Of a stretch of 64,000 bases of DNA, positions 28,411 through 38,354 are shown one piece after another. A program made the position numbers and the translations under genes. The notes beneath the pieces were generated by a model. That model was not told the DNA's origin. It did not search any database and worked only from the letters and a program-made list of their open reading frames with translations. Every line of letters starts with the position of its first letter. The first letter of the stretch is position 1. Source of the DNA: Ructibacterium gallinarum (lineage in GTDB: Bacteria > Bacillota > Clostridia > Monoglobales > Monoglobaceae); the NCBI RefSeq assembly GCF_014982785.1, contig NZ_JADCKB010000018.1, forward strand, positions 1 to 64,000, written 5' to 3'.

Positions 28411-30876
28411 ATGAAAACAATGACTTTGAAGAAAATTAGCGCCGGTATCGCTGTAATGCTGTTTTTGTCGCAGGCAGTATTCGTATCCGCACAGGAAAAC
28501 GACACAGTTTATTACGAAAACTATTTTGACAACCAAACGGAAATGGGCAGTGTGTTCAGCGGTGATGGTAGCACGTTTTCTGTTGAGAACGGAATGGGAA
28601 AAATTGTCACCACAAAACCAAACGGTACGGCAAGACAGGTGTTTGCAACCTTTGATTCGAATAAACCTCTGCACAGGGTGCAGGAGGGTGCAGTTGACAC
28701 ACTTGAGGTAAAGGTGAAATTTGAAAAAGGGACAATCAAATATCTTTTTGGTACAAGAGATAATTCTGTTCCTGAAGAAAAATCAAACAGTACATTGCTA
28801 AAGTTCGGCGATACCACAGGTAATGTATTAAGGGGAGCGGACGATGTTGACTTCGTCGGTGTGAAAATGACGCCGAATGAGTGGCAGCATTTGTATTTCG
28901 TGTTTAATAATGACAGCTATGATTTATACATTGACGGAAATAAGGCAAACACCACCCCTGTTAATTTAAAAGGAAAGACCATGAACCCGCTTAATATAAC
29001 GCAAATTGATAAGCTTTTGTTTCAAGGGAATAAGGATACTACAGTACAACAAACAACGTGGATTGACGATTTTATTTCTCAGAAGCTTGTCCCGATTTGT
29101 CTGACCAAAAGCACAATTGCGGATAATGCAAGCGGTGTTTCGGTTGATACTAAGCAGGTAACTCTTGACTTTAATACGATAATCGATGCAAATAGCCTCA
29201 GCGCACTGAAGGTGTATGCAGGTGAACGCGAACTCAGCAGTGCGGAATATACTGCGGCGATAGATAAGAGTGATGCCACAAAGGTGGTTGTTACATTTGT
29301 TGGGAACCTTACCGGCAGCACGGTATACAAAATTAACTATATCGGTGTCAGGGATGTTATCAATGAAGTAAGCTCAAATGAGGCAAACGGACAAATCCAA
29401 TTTACAACAGAAGCTATAGAAACTCCGTTTGAGATTGTGTCTGCGGAGCCTATATCAGATGTTGGATTAAGCACACCTGTAGTAATTACCTTTAATAAGG
29501 CAGTGTCGCCAGAGGGGCTGGAGGAGAAAATTACATTGAATCCTTCAAATGAATTTACTGCCGTTGTTGATGGAACCAAGGTAACAATCAGCCCCAAATA
29601 TAATTGGCTGGCAAATAAAACATATGAAGTTTCTTTTGATGGCTTGACAGCGCTTGACGGCACGGTAATTAATAACAACACAAGCAGTAAATCTTTTTCA
29701 ACAGTTGCAGATCCTTATGCGGCAGCTGCTAAATCTGGTGACTTTTCGTGGTATAGTGGCGGCGCAGACAAAATTGGTAAGGTAGATGCGGCTGAGGCAA
29801 AAGCAGCAGGAGTTTGTGGCGTTTCCTATGGCGGTGTTAAGGAGATAGATATGCTTAGCGGGAAAACCGATCTGCCATTTGTTTACAGAAATACCATGGG
29901 CAGCGATGATGATGTACTTAGCGGTAATATGCTATACTTGAAAAGTAAAAATGTGTCTGAGTGCATTGTATACGAGGTTGAAAACGGACTCGGTGAATTT
30001 ATATTAACCACAGGAGAAAAAACTGGAGCAGACAGCGGTGTTATATCGTTCTATACAGCTGATGAAGGACAGGATTTTACGGATGATAGCGTATATACTC
30101 AGGTTACAGCTGTAAAATCCAATGATCTTTTGACAGACAAATGGAATGGAAATATTACATATAAAGTAACGATGAATGATCCGAAAGTAAAATATATTAA
30201 GGTAGTTATAAGTAAACAGCCTGATTTAACTGCTGAGGCACTTTATATACCTGTGCTAATGAGAACGGAGATAAAGCCGTATACACCAAAAACAAAAATT
30301 TATAAGGCTATTAATTCGTCGAACAATACCGTAGACGTTACCTTCGACGGTTTGCTTGATAAGTCATCTGTAGCGAAAGAGTGCTTTACTATTAAAAACA
30401 ATGAGGTGATGTCGGCAAAGGTGATAGAGCAAGGAAGCAGATATCGCCAAACAGTAAGACTAACTCTTAAAAATAAATTGACCTTAGGCAATGAATATAA
30501 TGTATCAGTAACAGGAGTTAAGGACATATACGGAAATAATAAAGAAGAAAGCGTTGTTTCATTTACTGCACAAGATCAAACAATAAAATTTGAGAATATT
30601 ATCGAACTAAATGGCAGTGTGAGCGGCACAATTAATATTCCTACTGGGAACAAGTCTGTTGGCGAAACCGTTAAGGTTATTGCAGCATATTATGAGAACG
30701 ACTGTATGAAGGATGTTGGAATAATGGAGATTGCTCTTTCGGAGGACGAAAACAATTTTAAAGTGATGCTTAATAATATCAGTAGAGATGCGGTAAATAC
30801 TACAGTAAAGGTTATGCTGTGGACATCCTTAGAGGAACTTGTGCCCCTTTGCGAAGCAGCGACTCCGGCAAAATAA
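28411..30876 (+). CDS. Large secreted protein with LamG-like and Ig-like domains
   Basis: An 821-residue secreted protein with signal peptide (~1-28). A LamG/concanavalin-like domain is at about 30-215 (YYENYFDNQTEMGS, WQHLYFVFNNDSYDLYIDG). Two SbsA-like Ig domains follow (~225-430), then an unassigned region (430-600), another Ig-like domain (YTPKTKIYKAINSSNNTVD, ~600-720), and a C-terminal domain ending KVMLWTSLEELVPL that resembles the ends of two other proteins here. No active site is visible, so I infer substrate binding or a scaffold. I chose ATG 28411 because AAAGGAG precedes it by 9 bases. A hairpin with TGCGTCT/AGACGCA arms lies at 30893-30927 after the gene. Confidence 0.6.
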   Translation: MKTMTLKKISAGIAVMLFLSQAVFVSAQENDTVYYENYFDNQTEMGSVFSGDGSTFSVENGMGKIVTTKPNGTARQVFATFDSNKPLHRVQEGAVDTLEVKVKFEKGTIKYLFGTRDNSVPEEKSNSTLLKFGDTTGNVLRGADDVDFVGVKMTPNEWQHLYFVFNNDSYDLYIDGNKANTTPVNLKGKTMNPLNITQIDKLLFQGNKDTTVQQTTWIDDFISQKLVPICLTKSTIADNASGVSVDTKQVTLDFNTIIDANSLSALKVYAGERELSSAEYTAAIDKSDATKVVVTFVGNLTGSTVYKINYIGVRDVINEVSSNEANGQIQFTTEAIETPFEIVSAEPISDVGLSTPVVITFNKAVSPEGLEEKITLNPSNEFTAVVDGTKVTISPKYNWLANKTYEVSFDGLTALDGTVINNNTSSKSFSTVADPYAAAAKSGDFSWYSGGADKIGKVDAAEAKAAGVCGVSYGGVKEIDMLSGKTDLPFVYRNTMGSDDDVLSGNMLYLKSKNVSECIVYEVENGLGEFILTTGEKTGADSGVISFYTADEGQDFTDDSVYTQVTAVKSNDLLTDKWNGNITYKVTMNDPKVKYIKVVISKQPDLTAEALYIPVLMRTEIKPYTPKTKIYKAINSSNNTVDVTFDGLLDKSSVAKECFTIKNNEVMSAKVIEQGSRYRQTVRLTLKNKLTLGNEYNVSVTGVKDIYGNNKEESVVSFTAQDQTIKFENIIELNGSVSGTINIPTGNKSVGETVKVIAAYYENDCMKDVGIMEIALSEDENNFKVMLNNISRDAVNTTVKVMLWTSLEELVPLCEAATPAK

Positions 30877-30997
30877 AATAACGTTTCAAGCCTGCGTCTA
30901 CTACTTCTTTTTAAAGCAACAGACGCAGAATTTGTGCTACAATTATTAATATTACAGCAGATATGCTGCGTGAATTTGAGTCGATGGAGTGATAAAT

Positions 30998-32323
30998 TTG
31001 AATAGAAATAAAATAATGTGCAGCTTTCGCGAGCAGGCGGATATGATGGAGGATAGAATTAATTTAGGCATAGAAAGCAACAGAAAAGGGTATATACGGC
31101 TGAATTTCATTGACAGCGAGGGAAAACCGATAAACGGTGTTTCGGTAAAAATCAGGCAGAAAAGTCATCATTTTAAGTTCGGTTGCAATCTGTTCAAGTA
31201 CAAATGCTTTGACAGCGAGGAAGAAAACCTTTTGTATGAGCAAAAATTTTTAGGACTTTTTAACCTTGCTGTTGCACCGTTTTATTGGAATGATTTCGAG
31301 CCGCAAAAGGGTAAACCGCGTTTCGAAAAGGACAGCGTATGGATTGACAGACGTCCGCCGTCCGAAGCGGTGCTGGAGTTCTGCGCCGAAAACAGCATTG
31401 AAGCAAAGGGTCATCCACTGTTTTGGCCGGTAATGTCACCGGAATGGCTTCCGGAAAATTGGGACGGGCTGAAGCATTATATCACAAAACGGCTGAAAGA
31501 GATTGCCACGCGATATGATGGGGTCATAAAAAGCTTTGATTGTATTAACGAAGCAACAACTGTTGTGTTGAGGGATCATGAGCCGCATATCATTGAGGGG
31601 CATTACAGAAACTTTAATCCTCTTTCGGGCAATTATCCCGAGTGGGTGTTCAAGCAGACGGATAGGTTTTTTGCGGAGTCAAGGCTTGTGCTGAACGAAA
31701 CAACCGCACTGTCGTGGGGCAGTTATAACAAGGAATTGTCTAATTATTATCTTTTGGCGGAAAAGCTGATAAAAAGTGGATGTCGGGTGGACACAATCGG
31801 ACTTCAGTACCACAACTTCTGTGCACCTGATAATATGGAGGAGCTTGCTAATTGGGCATATAATCCGATAAGGCTGTTTAAGGTTATGGATTGCTACGGA
31901 AACCTGCAAAGACCGCTGTCCGTGTCGGAAATTACAGTCCCGGGTTATGATGACGACATGCAGGCGGAGGTTTTGTATAATCTGTATCGCATTTGGTTCA
32001 GCCATCCAAATATGGAATCTATCATTTATTGGAATTTAGGGGATAACTGTGCGATAAAAAAGAATGAAACATGGACAGAGCAGAAGTATATGAGTGGTCT
32101 GGTTCGAAATGATTTTAGTGAAAAGCCGTCATATAAAGTGTTGGACAGGCTTATTAATAAGGAATGGCAGACGAATGCGGAATATGATAGCCGTGAAAAT
32201 TTCTTATATGCAAAGTGCTTCTACGGGAAATACGAGATTGAAGTGTGTAAGGGCAATACACGAATTAAAAAAGAAATTGATTTTACCCCGACGGGATATG
32301 ATGAGTTTTATATCGTGCTGTAA
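30998..32323 (+). CDS. Cytosolic GH10 family beta-xylanase
   Basis: GH10 glycoside hydrolase without signal peptide, so it likely acts on imported xylo-oligosaccharides. The first ~60 residues form a small beta domain (GYIRLNFIDSEGKPINGVSV), also seen before the barrels of the secreted xylanases. The barrel follows, with acid/base Glu185 (FDCINEAT) and nucleophile Glu311 (VSEITVP, a variant of the usual TE(L/Y)D). AKGHPLFWPV matches the GH10 GHTLVWH position. The TTG at 30998 follows TGGAG by 8 bases. The 441-residue length is normal. It is more distant from the two secreted xylanases than they are from each other. Confidence 0.85.
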   Translation: MNRNKIMCSFREQADMMEDRINLGIESNRKGYIRLNFIDSEGKPINGVSVKIRQKSHHFKFGCNLFKYKCFDSEEENLLYEQKFLGLFNLAVAPFYWNDFEPQKGKPRFEKDSVWIDRRPPSEAVLEFCAENSIEAKGHPLFWPVMSPEWLPENWDGLKHYITKRLKEIATRYDGVIKSFDCINEATTVVLRDHEPHIIEGHYRNFNPLSGNYPEWVFKQTDRFFAESRLVLNETTALSWGSYNKELSNYYLLAEKLIKSGCRVDTIGLQYHNFCAPDNMEELANWAYNPIRLFKVMDCYGNLQRPLSVSEITVPGYDDDMQAEVLYNLYRIWFSHPNMESIIYWNLGDNCAIKKNETWTEQKYMSGLVRNDFSEKPSYKVLDRLINKEWQTNAEYDSRENFLYAKCFYGKYEIEVCKGNTRIKKEIDFTPTGYDEFYIVL

Positions 32324-32350
32324 GGAATGTAACAGATAAGGAGAAATTCT

Positions 32351-34600
32351 GTGGACGAATGGAAAAAACTAAGACAACAATGGACAGATATGCTGCTGGG
32401 AAAGGCTGATGATGTTCGTATGCTACCTGATAAAGTGGCAGAGACGAATAAAAGTGCTCGGCAGCATCTTGATAAAATTAATATAGGTGAGGATATACGA
32501 GATTTATTTGAGGAACAACCTATAACAGCAACAACGCAGATGACAATGCAATATTGTAGGTTGCGTGAAATGACACTAGCGTACAAAGCCTATGGCGGAA
32601 AGTATTTTAAAGACGAGGGAATGCGTAAGGTTTTGCTTTTTGCGTTGGACTGGTTGTATAATAATCGATATGGTGAAAAGGAAATTAACAATACAGGCTG
32701 GCGTGATACAACTCTTCATAATTGGTGGGATTGGAAAATAGGCACACCGAGATACCTAATTGATATTTTAATGCTTATGTATGACGAGCTTTCTGAAGAG
32801 CTCATAAAAAAATATCTTTCATTGTTTCATGTGCTTGTTCCGAAGCCTGAAATGACTGGTTCTAATTTTTTGAATTTGTGTAGATTGATAATTGGTGCGT
32901 CCATTCTTGAAAAAAACGGCAAAGAGTTGCTTGCAGTTATGGAACAAATGAAGGATATTTTCGTCCCATGCGGCAGTGAAAAGAAGGAGGGATATTATAA
33001 AGATGGTTCATATCTATTTCATATGCATCACGCAATGAATGCAACCTATGGTTTGGAACAGGTGCAATACATTGCAATGCTTATGGGAGTGCTTAAAAAT
33101 ACGCGATATGATTTTAGCCCTTCGGATAAAGAAGCTGTTATTGAATGGATTAATAACGGGCAGATACCGTTTTGCTTTCACGGCTATTATATGCGCTGCG
33201 TTATGGGGCGCTATCCCGATAATATAAAAAAATTTGCTGAAAATTTACTTATTTCTGCGGTAGAAATGACTGAATATGACAAGAATAATACGCTAAGAAT
33301 TCTGATAAAAGAAATTACGGAGGGTGGTGCGTGTAAAAATTATGAAAACACATTGAGTTTTTCGCAGTGTAGAAGAATAAAAGAGCTTGCTGATATAAAG
33401 GCTCGCACTGTGCCTAGTAAATACGTCCGTGCGTTTCCGCACATTGACCGCATTTTACAAAAAAAAGAGAATTGGGCAATTTCGGTTGCGATGAATTCAA
33501 GCCGTATATCAGGTTATGAAAGTATTAATGGTTTAAACCAATACGGCTGGTATCATGGTGACGGAATGACACAACTGATGTTGAAATTCGACTTGGAACA
33601 GTATAATAGCAGTTTTTGGGAAAAAATTAATCCATACAGAATACCGGGAACAACGGCGGACAAACAGAAAAGATACCCGGTGTCAATAAGTCTTATTAAT
33701 GATTATCTTTCGGGTGAAAATTTTGTAGGCGGAGCTTGTATTCGTGACAAAGCAGTCGTTGCTACTATGCACCTGAGAACATTTCATAACGAAGATAGTG
33801 AATATTCGCCAGACATTCAAAACATTAATACAGTTATTCCGTATCACAAATCAGGACTCCGGGCTAAAAAGGCATGGTTTGTGTTTGACAAAGAAGTAGT
33901 TGCCTTAGGATGTGATATTTCAGCTAGTGACGGCTTTGGGGTAGAAACAATTGTTGAAAATAGATGCTTACCTTTTGAAAATGTAATTATGGCAGACGGA
34001 ATACCAGGCATAACTCTTGATAAAACAGGTACAATTATAGAGTTGACAAGCAAACGTTGGGTAAATTATGGTAATACAATTGGATATGTTTTTTTGAATG
34101 ATGAGCAGATAAGACTTGCAAGAAATCCGTCAAATCCTGAGTTTGCTGAGCTTTGGATGGAACACGGCATAAATCCTAATTGTGCAAGCTATGCTTATAT
34201 TATTCTGCCATATTATACAGCCTCAGAAACAAAGGGCTATGCAGAGCAACCTGATGTAAAAATACTTTCCAATACACCTTCTGTGCAATGTGTGTATCAA
34301 CAAGTCATGGGAATAAAGGCATATGTTTTTCATAAAGCAGGAAAATTTGATGCTGTTGAAACTTCACAGCCACTTTTACTTATTTTACAACAACAGAAAA
34401 ACGGTCTCAGAATAGCCGCTGCAGACCCGACGTGGAAACTGAAGAATGCTAAGGTAAGAATAAATGGCAGTTGGAGGCTGCAAAGTAGCTGTAAGCGTGC
34501 AGCTTTTGCGTATAAAGACGGAAAAACAATTATTTCACTTAATCTGATAAAAATGGAGGGCGAAAGCGTGGAGTTTGGTGTGACTGAGATTTGTCAATAG
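32351..34600 (+). CDS. Polysaccharide lyase family 8-like enzyme without signal peptide
   Basis: PL8 enzymes cleave uronic-acid polymers (hyaluronan, chondroitin, xanthan) by beta-elimination. The 749-residue protein has the alpha/alpha-toroid features: NWWDWKIGTPR at 124-134 (aromatic patch Trp125-Trp126), TGSN with Asn172, and DGSYLFHMHHAMNATYG with His224 and Tyr233. The Asn-His spacing of 52 and His-Tyr spacing of 9 agree with the catalytic Asn/His/Tyr of characterised PL8 lyases. A beta-sandwich C-terminal half follows. There is no export signal, so it should act on imported oligosaccharides. The substrate is unknown; in a xylan locus an unsaturated-glucuronyl product is plausible. GTG start after AAGGAG. 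Confidence 0.8.
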   Translation: MDEWKKLRQQWTDMLLGKADDVRMLPDKVAETNKSARQHLDKINIGEDIRDLFEEQPITATTQMTMQYCRLREMTLAYKAYGGKYFKDEGMRKVLLFALDWLYNNRYGEKEINNTGWRDTTLHNWWDWKIGTPRYLIDILMLMYDELSEELIKKYLSLFHVLVPKPEMTGSNFLNLCRLIIGASILEKNGKELLAVMEQMKDIFVPCGSEKKEGYYKDGSYLFHMHHAMNATYGLEQVQYIAMLMGVLKNTRYDFSPSDKEAVIEWINNGQIPFCFHGYYMRCVMGRYPDNIKKFAENLLISAVEMTEYDKNNTLRILIKEITEGGACKNYENTLSFSQCRRIKELADIKARTVPSKYVRAFPHIDRILQKKENWAISVAMNSSRISGYESINGLNQYGWYHGDGMTQLMLKFDLEQYNSSFWEKINPYRIPGTTADKQKRYPVSISLINDYLSGENFVGGACIRDKAVVATMHLRTFHNEDSEYSPDIQNINTVIPYHKSGLRAKKAWFVFDKEVVALGCDISASDGFGVETIVENRCLPFENVIMADGIPGITLDKTGTIIELTSKRWVNYGNTIGYVFLNDEQIRLARNPSNPEFAELWMEHGINPNCASYAYIILPYYTASETKGYAEQPDVKILSNTPSVQCVYQQVMGIKAYVFHKAGKFDAVETSQPLLLILQQQKNGLRIAAADPTWKLKNAKVRINGSWRLQSSCKRAAFAYKDGKTIISLNLIKMEGESVEFGVTEICQ

Positions 34601-35226
34601 AAAAGTGAATCATACAAATATTATTTTCAAGAATAAATACTTAGAAACTGGCTGTAATATATTGAAATAGGACACATGACTGTTATTAACATGCGAAAGG
34701 AAAAAGGTTATACTTATTGAAAAGACCATAAACCCCAGCGGTTTGGCAACAATTGGTCTTATATCTGTTTGTGCCTATGTGTAACGGCGTGAACAGATTA
34801 AAAGTGTATGGCTGATGAATTTTTGAAGTTGTTTGCACAGCACAGACATCATACTATACTTAGGGTGGAAAAAGGTAAGCCTGGTTATAGAAATGACGAT
34901 ATATGCTTTGTATGCAATATATTGATATGGTAATTCACTGATTTTTATAGAGCTAGAGTAAAGATTATGTTTGATACGACAGCTATAGCTTCCCATTATG
35001 GGAAACGGATATTGTAAAGTGTAGTTGAAAAAAGTCGCAGCATTATGAGGCAACGGTTATTATTAACACAACGCGTGACAGTGATAGATTACTTTGTGCC
35101 GGGGCACCTACGCTGTTAAGGAAAAAATTATCATATACTTTGCTTTTGGAATAATATTTGACCTATGTAAGATTGCTGTTGAAACAGGAAAGATTGAAAA
35201 ATATATGCAAACGGTTTTAACGTTGA
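34601..35226 (+). pseudogene. Decayed coding region, possibly a PfkB-type sugar kinase
   Basis: No intact gene is present in 626 bases. All frames carry many stops, but base patterns look formerly coding. A short piece (around 35060-35110, NTTRDSDRLCAGA) resembles the NTTGAGDxFCAG anion-hole motif of PfkB-family sugar kinases with a few substitutions, and residues after it look like the last helices of such a protein. A 2-keto-3-deoxy sugar-acid kinase would suit the neighbours, but the match is too short to be sure. Confidence 0.25.
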
Positions 35227-35565
35227 GTGTGCATCGTTATACGTTGGCAATTAGCCTTAAAGCATTTCTTTTATGATGTTTTAGATGCAAATGATATAAA
35301 CATATACATTTACACTATCTCTAATCACATAGATACACTTTATAAGTTTAAGGTGAACGAAAAAGGAAGGTTTGAAAACCCCTATATGGCTCAATTTGGG
35401 ATAACAAGTTGTATCGCTGAAGATTATGTGTTTATTGAAGAAGATAAGTATAAGCATTCTGATTATATAACAATGGTGATATATGGTATTAATAATATTA
35501 AAGCCCTGCAAAACAAATTGAAGGCACAAAATAATGAAAAATCAAAGCTTAGGAGGACAAATTAA
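35227..35565 (+). CDS. Hypothetical fragment preceding the dehydratase gene
   Basis: A 112-residue open frame with no good ribosome binding site at its GTG. The central part (about 20-100, with ENPYMAQFGITSCIAEDYVF and DYITMVIYG) looks like real protein sequence, an alpha/beta domain tail ending in a lysine-rich helix, but I do not recognise a family. It overlaps the dehydratase ATG by one base. It is probably the 3' end of a decayed gene rather than an independent one. Confidence 0.3.
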   Translation: MCIVIRWQLALKHFFYDVLDANDINIYIYTISNHIDTLYKFKVNEKGRFENPYMAQFGITSCIAEDYVFIEEDKYKHSDYITMVIYGINNIKALQNKLKAQNNEKSKLRRTN

Positions 35566-36935
35566 TGGAGAAAAGAATGAAGGAAGCGATTGAACAGAAT
35601 ATAAATACATACTCATCACCGTCAAAGCTAAGAATAACAGATATTCGTGTGACAAATATTGACGGGGCACCAAAGCATTGTCCGCTCATAAAAATCTATA
35701 CAAATCAAGGATTAGTGGGATACGGAGAAGTGCGGGATGCTTCAAGCGCAACTTATGCGTTGATGTTGAAGTCACGGATTATCGGGGAAAATCCATGTAA
35801 TGTTGATAAGATTTTCCGCCGTATTAAGCAGTTTGGCGGACATTCACGCCAAGGCGGAGGTGTGTCGGGAATCGAAATTGCCATGTGGGATTTGGCAGGC
35901 AAGGCATGGGGTGTACCTCTTTGGCAAATGCTTGGAGGAAAATTCCGCGATAAGGTCAGAATGTACTGCGACACTGATGTTGATGGCAAGCATACCGGCA
36001 CTGATATGGGAAAAGTGTTGAAAAAAAGAATGGAGCAGGGCTTTACCTTCTTGAAAATGGATCTGGGTATTGAACTGATGTTAGACGAGCCTGGATGTCT
36101 AAATGCACCATTGGGGTTTTTGGAGGATATAAAAAAATATTCAATAAAAGCAATCAATCATCAAAAAGGCTCCATAGACAGAGATATGATGATGGGCAAA
36201 AACTACAAAATATTTACTATCCCACATTATGCGACAGGAATTCACCTTACTCAAAAGGGCATGGATTTTCTTGAGGACTATGTAAAGCAGGTACGCGATG
36301 TAATAGGATATGAAGTACCTTTAGCAATTGACCATTTTGGGCATGTGTGCATAGAGGATTGTATTCAATTTGCAAAGCGTATGGAAAAATACAATATTGC
36401 TTGGATTGAAGATATTGCACCGTGGCAGTATACCAAGCACTACGAAAAAATTTCTAACGCTGTGAATGTACCTATTTGTACCGGCGAGGATATATATCTT
36501 GCAGAGAACTTTGAACCGCTGATGAAAAACGGAGGCGTTTCGGTTATTCACCCTGATATGCTGACGGTAGGCGGTGCGCTTGAAATGAAAAAGTTGGGCA
36601 ATATGTGCGATAAATATGGTGTTGCAATGGCTATTCATATGGCAGAAAGCCCGATTGCGTGTATGGCAGCTATTCATGCGGCAGCGTCAGTGCAAAATGT
36701 GATGGCTGTTGAATTTCATTCAGTCGATATTCCATGGTGGAATAATTTGGTAGTCGGTATTGATAATCCGTTGCTTAAGGAAGGCTTTGTATTTGTGCCA
36801 GATAAGCCTGGACTTGGCATCGACTGCCTTAATGAGGAGCTGATAGCAGAGCATATCCACGAAAAGTACAAGGGGCAATGGGAGTCGACAACGCAGTGGG
36901 ATGATGAATGGGCAAATGATAGGGAGTGGAGCTGA
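35565..36935 (+). CDS. Enolase-superfamily sugar-acid dehydratase (mandelate racemase/muconate lactonizing type)
   Basis: Metal-dependent enzyme expected to dehydrate a sugar acid to a 2-keto-3-deoxy acid. The 456-residue protein has the N-terminal capping domain (ITDIRVTNIDGAP) and barrel with metal ligands Asp256 (AIDHFGH), Glu282 (WIEDIAPW) and Glu308 (TGEDIY), the usual MR/MLE triad. AGKAWGVPLWQMLGGKFR is a family hallmark. The sugar-acid group of the superfamily fits best; xylonate, arabinonate, galactonate or a uronate-derived acid are all possible. It leads a tight operon (AGGAGG; next gene overlaps its stop) of lactonase, SDR, RraA-like and serine hydrolase genes. Confidence 0.85.
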   Translation: MEKRMKEAIEQNINTYSSPSKLRITDIRVTNIDGAPKHCPLIKIYTNQGLVGYGEVRDASSATYALMLKSRIIGENPCNVDKIFRRIKQFGGHSRQGGGVSGIEIAMWDLAGKAWGVPLWQMLGGKFRDKVRMYCDTDVDGKHTGTDMGKVLKKRMEQGFTFLKMDLGIELMLDEPGCLNAPLGFLEDIKKYSIKAINHQKGSIDRDMMMGKNYKIFTIPHYATGIHLTQKGMDFLEDYVKQVRDVIGYEVPLAIDHFGHVCIEDCIQFAKRMEKYNIAWIEDIAPWQYTKHYEKISNAVNVPICTGEDIYLAENFEPLMKNGGVSVIHPDMLTVGGALEMKKLGNMCDKYGVAMAIHMAESPIACMAAIHAAASVQNVMAVEFHSVDIPWWNNLVVGIDNPLLKEGFVFVPDKPGLGIDCLNEELIAEHIHEKYKGQWESTTQWDDEWANDREWS

Positions 36936-37624
36936 TGCTGAGAATTAAATGGCTCGGGCAAAGCGGATACCTATTGACCGATGGAAAATATACCATTTGC
37001 ATTGACCCATATCTGTCAAACTCAGTTGAAACGGTAACGGGTGCAAAAAGATTGATAACGATACCGATTATGCCGGAAGAATTACAGGTAGACATGATAA
37101 TTTGTACCCACAACCACTTAGACCACCTTGATCCGTGCACAATTAAGGCAGTGGATAAATCGAATACTATATTTTTTGCACCGCTGGATTGTGAGATGCT
37201 GTTGAAAGAGTTGGGAGTCTTGCGTTATACGCCTTTTGATGTTGGCACAAATGTAAGGTTTGGAGAAATAGAGTTACGAGCAGTGCATGCGAAGCATACA
37301 GTCCCTGCGGTTGGTGTGCTGGTGTGTGCTAATGGACATAGATTATATTTTACGGGAGACACTTTTTATGACTCAAAGCTGGAACAGATAAAATGCGATA
37401 TTCTGTTTGTTTGTATTAACGGCAAGTTGGGGAATATGAGCGTATCGGAGGCGATAAAGCTTACACAAAAGTTACAGCCAAAAGTCGCAGTGCCGAATCA
37501 TTACGGAATGTTTGTTGAAAATACAGAAGAGCCGACTAAATATCTCAGTGGTGTAGATTGCGGTTTTGCCATGCGACCTAATGTGTGGTATGAAATTTAT
37601 GATATATTAGATAAGAAGGTGTAA
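36935..37624 (+). CDS. UlaG-like metallo-beta-lactamase-fold lactonase
   Basis: Zinc hydrolase of the UlaG group, whose known member opens L-ascorbate-6-phosphate lactone. The 229-residue protein has THNHLDHLD with His59, His61, Asp63 and His64 as metal ligands, YFTGDTFYD with the bridging Asp, and a later NHYGMF His. The ATG overlaps the dehydratase stop (TGATG). Next to a dehydrogenase and a sugar-acid dehydratase, a role in opening an aldonolactone to the aldonate is the simplest idea; that is inference. The frame could extend to a GTG at 36926, but the ATG is better placed. Confidence 0.82.
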   Translation: MLRIKWLGQSGYLLTDGKYTICIDPYLSNSVETVTGAKRLITIPIMPEELQVDMIICTHNHLDHLDPCTIKAVDKSNTIFFAPLDCEMLLKELGVLRYTPFDVGTNVRFGEIELRAVHAKHTVPAVGVLVCANGHRLYFTGDTFYDSKLEQIKCDILFVCINGKLGNMSVSEAIKLTQKLQPKVAVPNHYGMFVENTEEPTKYLSGVDCGFAMRPNVWYEIYDILDKKV

Positions 37625-37625
37625 T

Positions 37626-38354
37626 ATGTTTGATTTAACTGGCAAAAGGGCACTTGTGACCGGTTCAACGCAGGGGATTGGATTTGCCATTGCCAAAACA
37701 TTGGCAGAGTATGGCGCGAGCGTTTGTGTCAATGGCGCGAGCAGTATGGAAAAATGCAAAGCGGCAAGCGCCAAAATCGAAAATTGTGTTCCGATATTGG
37801 CAGATTTATCAGACAGCAGCGGTGTTGATAGGCTGTATGCTCAATCGGGCGATGTTGATATTTTGGTTTTAAACGCTTCCATACAGCAAAAAAATGACTG
37901 GCAGATTGTTACAGCAGAGGAATTTGACCGCCAGATGATTTGTAATGTGAGAAATTCTTTTCTATTGATACAAAAATATATTCCGTATATGAAGCAACGT
38001 GGATGGGGGCGAATTTTGACGATTGGAAGTATCAATCAATATAAGCAACATCCGGAGCTTGTGGCATATGCCGCTTCAAAATCGGCGCAATTCAACATTG
38101 TACAGAATATGGCTCGCCAACTTGCGCCGTATGGTGTTACGGTAAACAATCTGTCTCCGGGAGTGATTGAAACGCCGCGAAATCAAGCCGCTTTGGCAGA
38201 TGCAGCCTACAGAAAACGCGTTGAGGACAGCATCGCATGCGGACATACCGGCAAGACGGGTGATTGTGCCGGAGCAGCTCTGCTTTTGTGCTCGGATGCG
38301 GGGAGATATATCACCGGAATTGATTTGATAGTTGATGGAGGAATGCATTTATGA
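37626..38354 (+). CDS. Short-chain dehydrogenase/reductase
   Basis: NAD(P)-dependent oxidoreductase of the classical SDR group. The 242 residues include the cofactor motif TGSTQGIG (12-19), the NAS segment (LNAS), Ser in GSINQY, and active-site Tyr148 and Lys152 (YAASK). The C-terminal GRYITGIDLIVDGGMHL is typical of the KduD/gluconate-5-dehydrogenase group. It starts one base after the lactonase stop and overlaps the next gene by 4 bases. It could oxidise a sugar or a 2-keto-3-deoxy acid; the sequence does not decide which. Confidence 0.88.
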   Translation: MFDLTGKRALVTGSTQGIGFAIAKTLAEYGASVCVNGASSMEKCKAASAKIENCVPILADLSDSSGVDRLYAQSGDVDILVLNASIQQKNDWQIVTAEEFDRQMICNVRNSFLLIQKYIPYMKQRGWGRILTIGSINQYKQHPELVAYAASKSAQFNIVQNMARQLAPYGVTVNNLSPGVIETPRNQAALADAAYRKRVEDSIACGHTGKTGDCAGAALLLCSDAGRYITGIDLIVDGGMHL

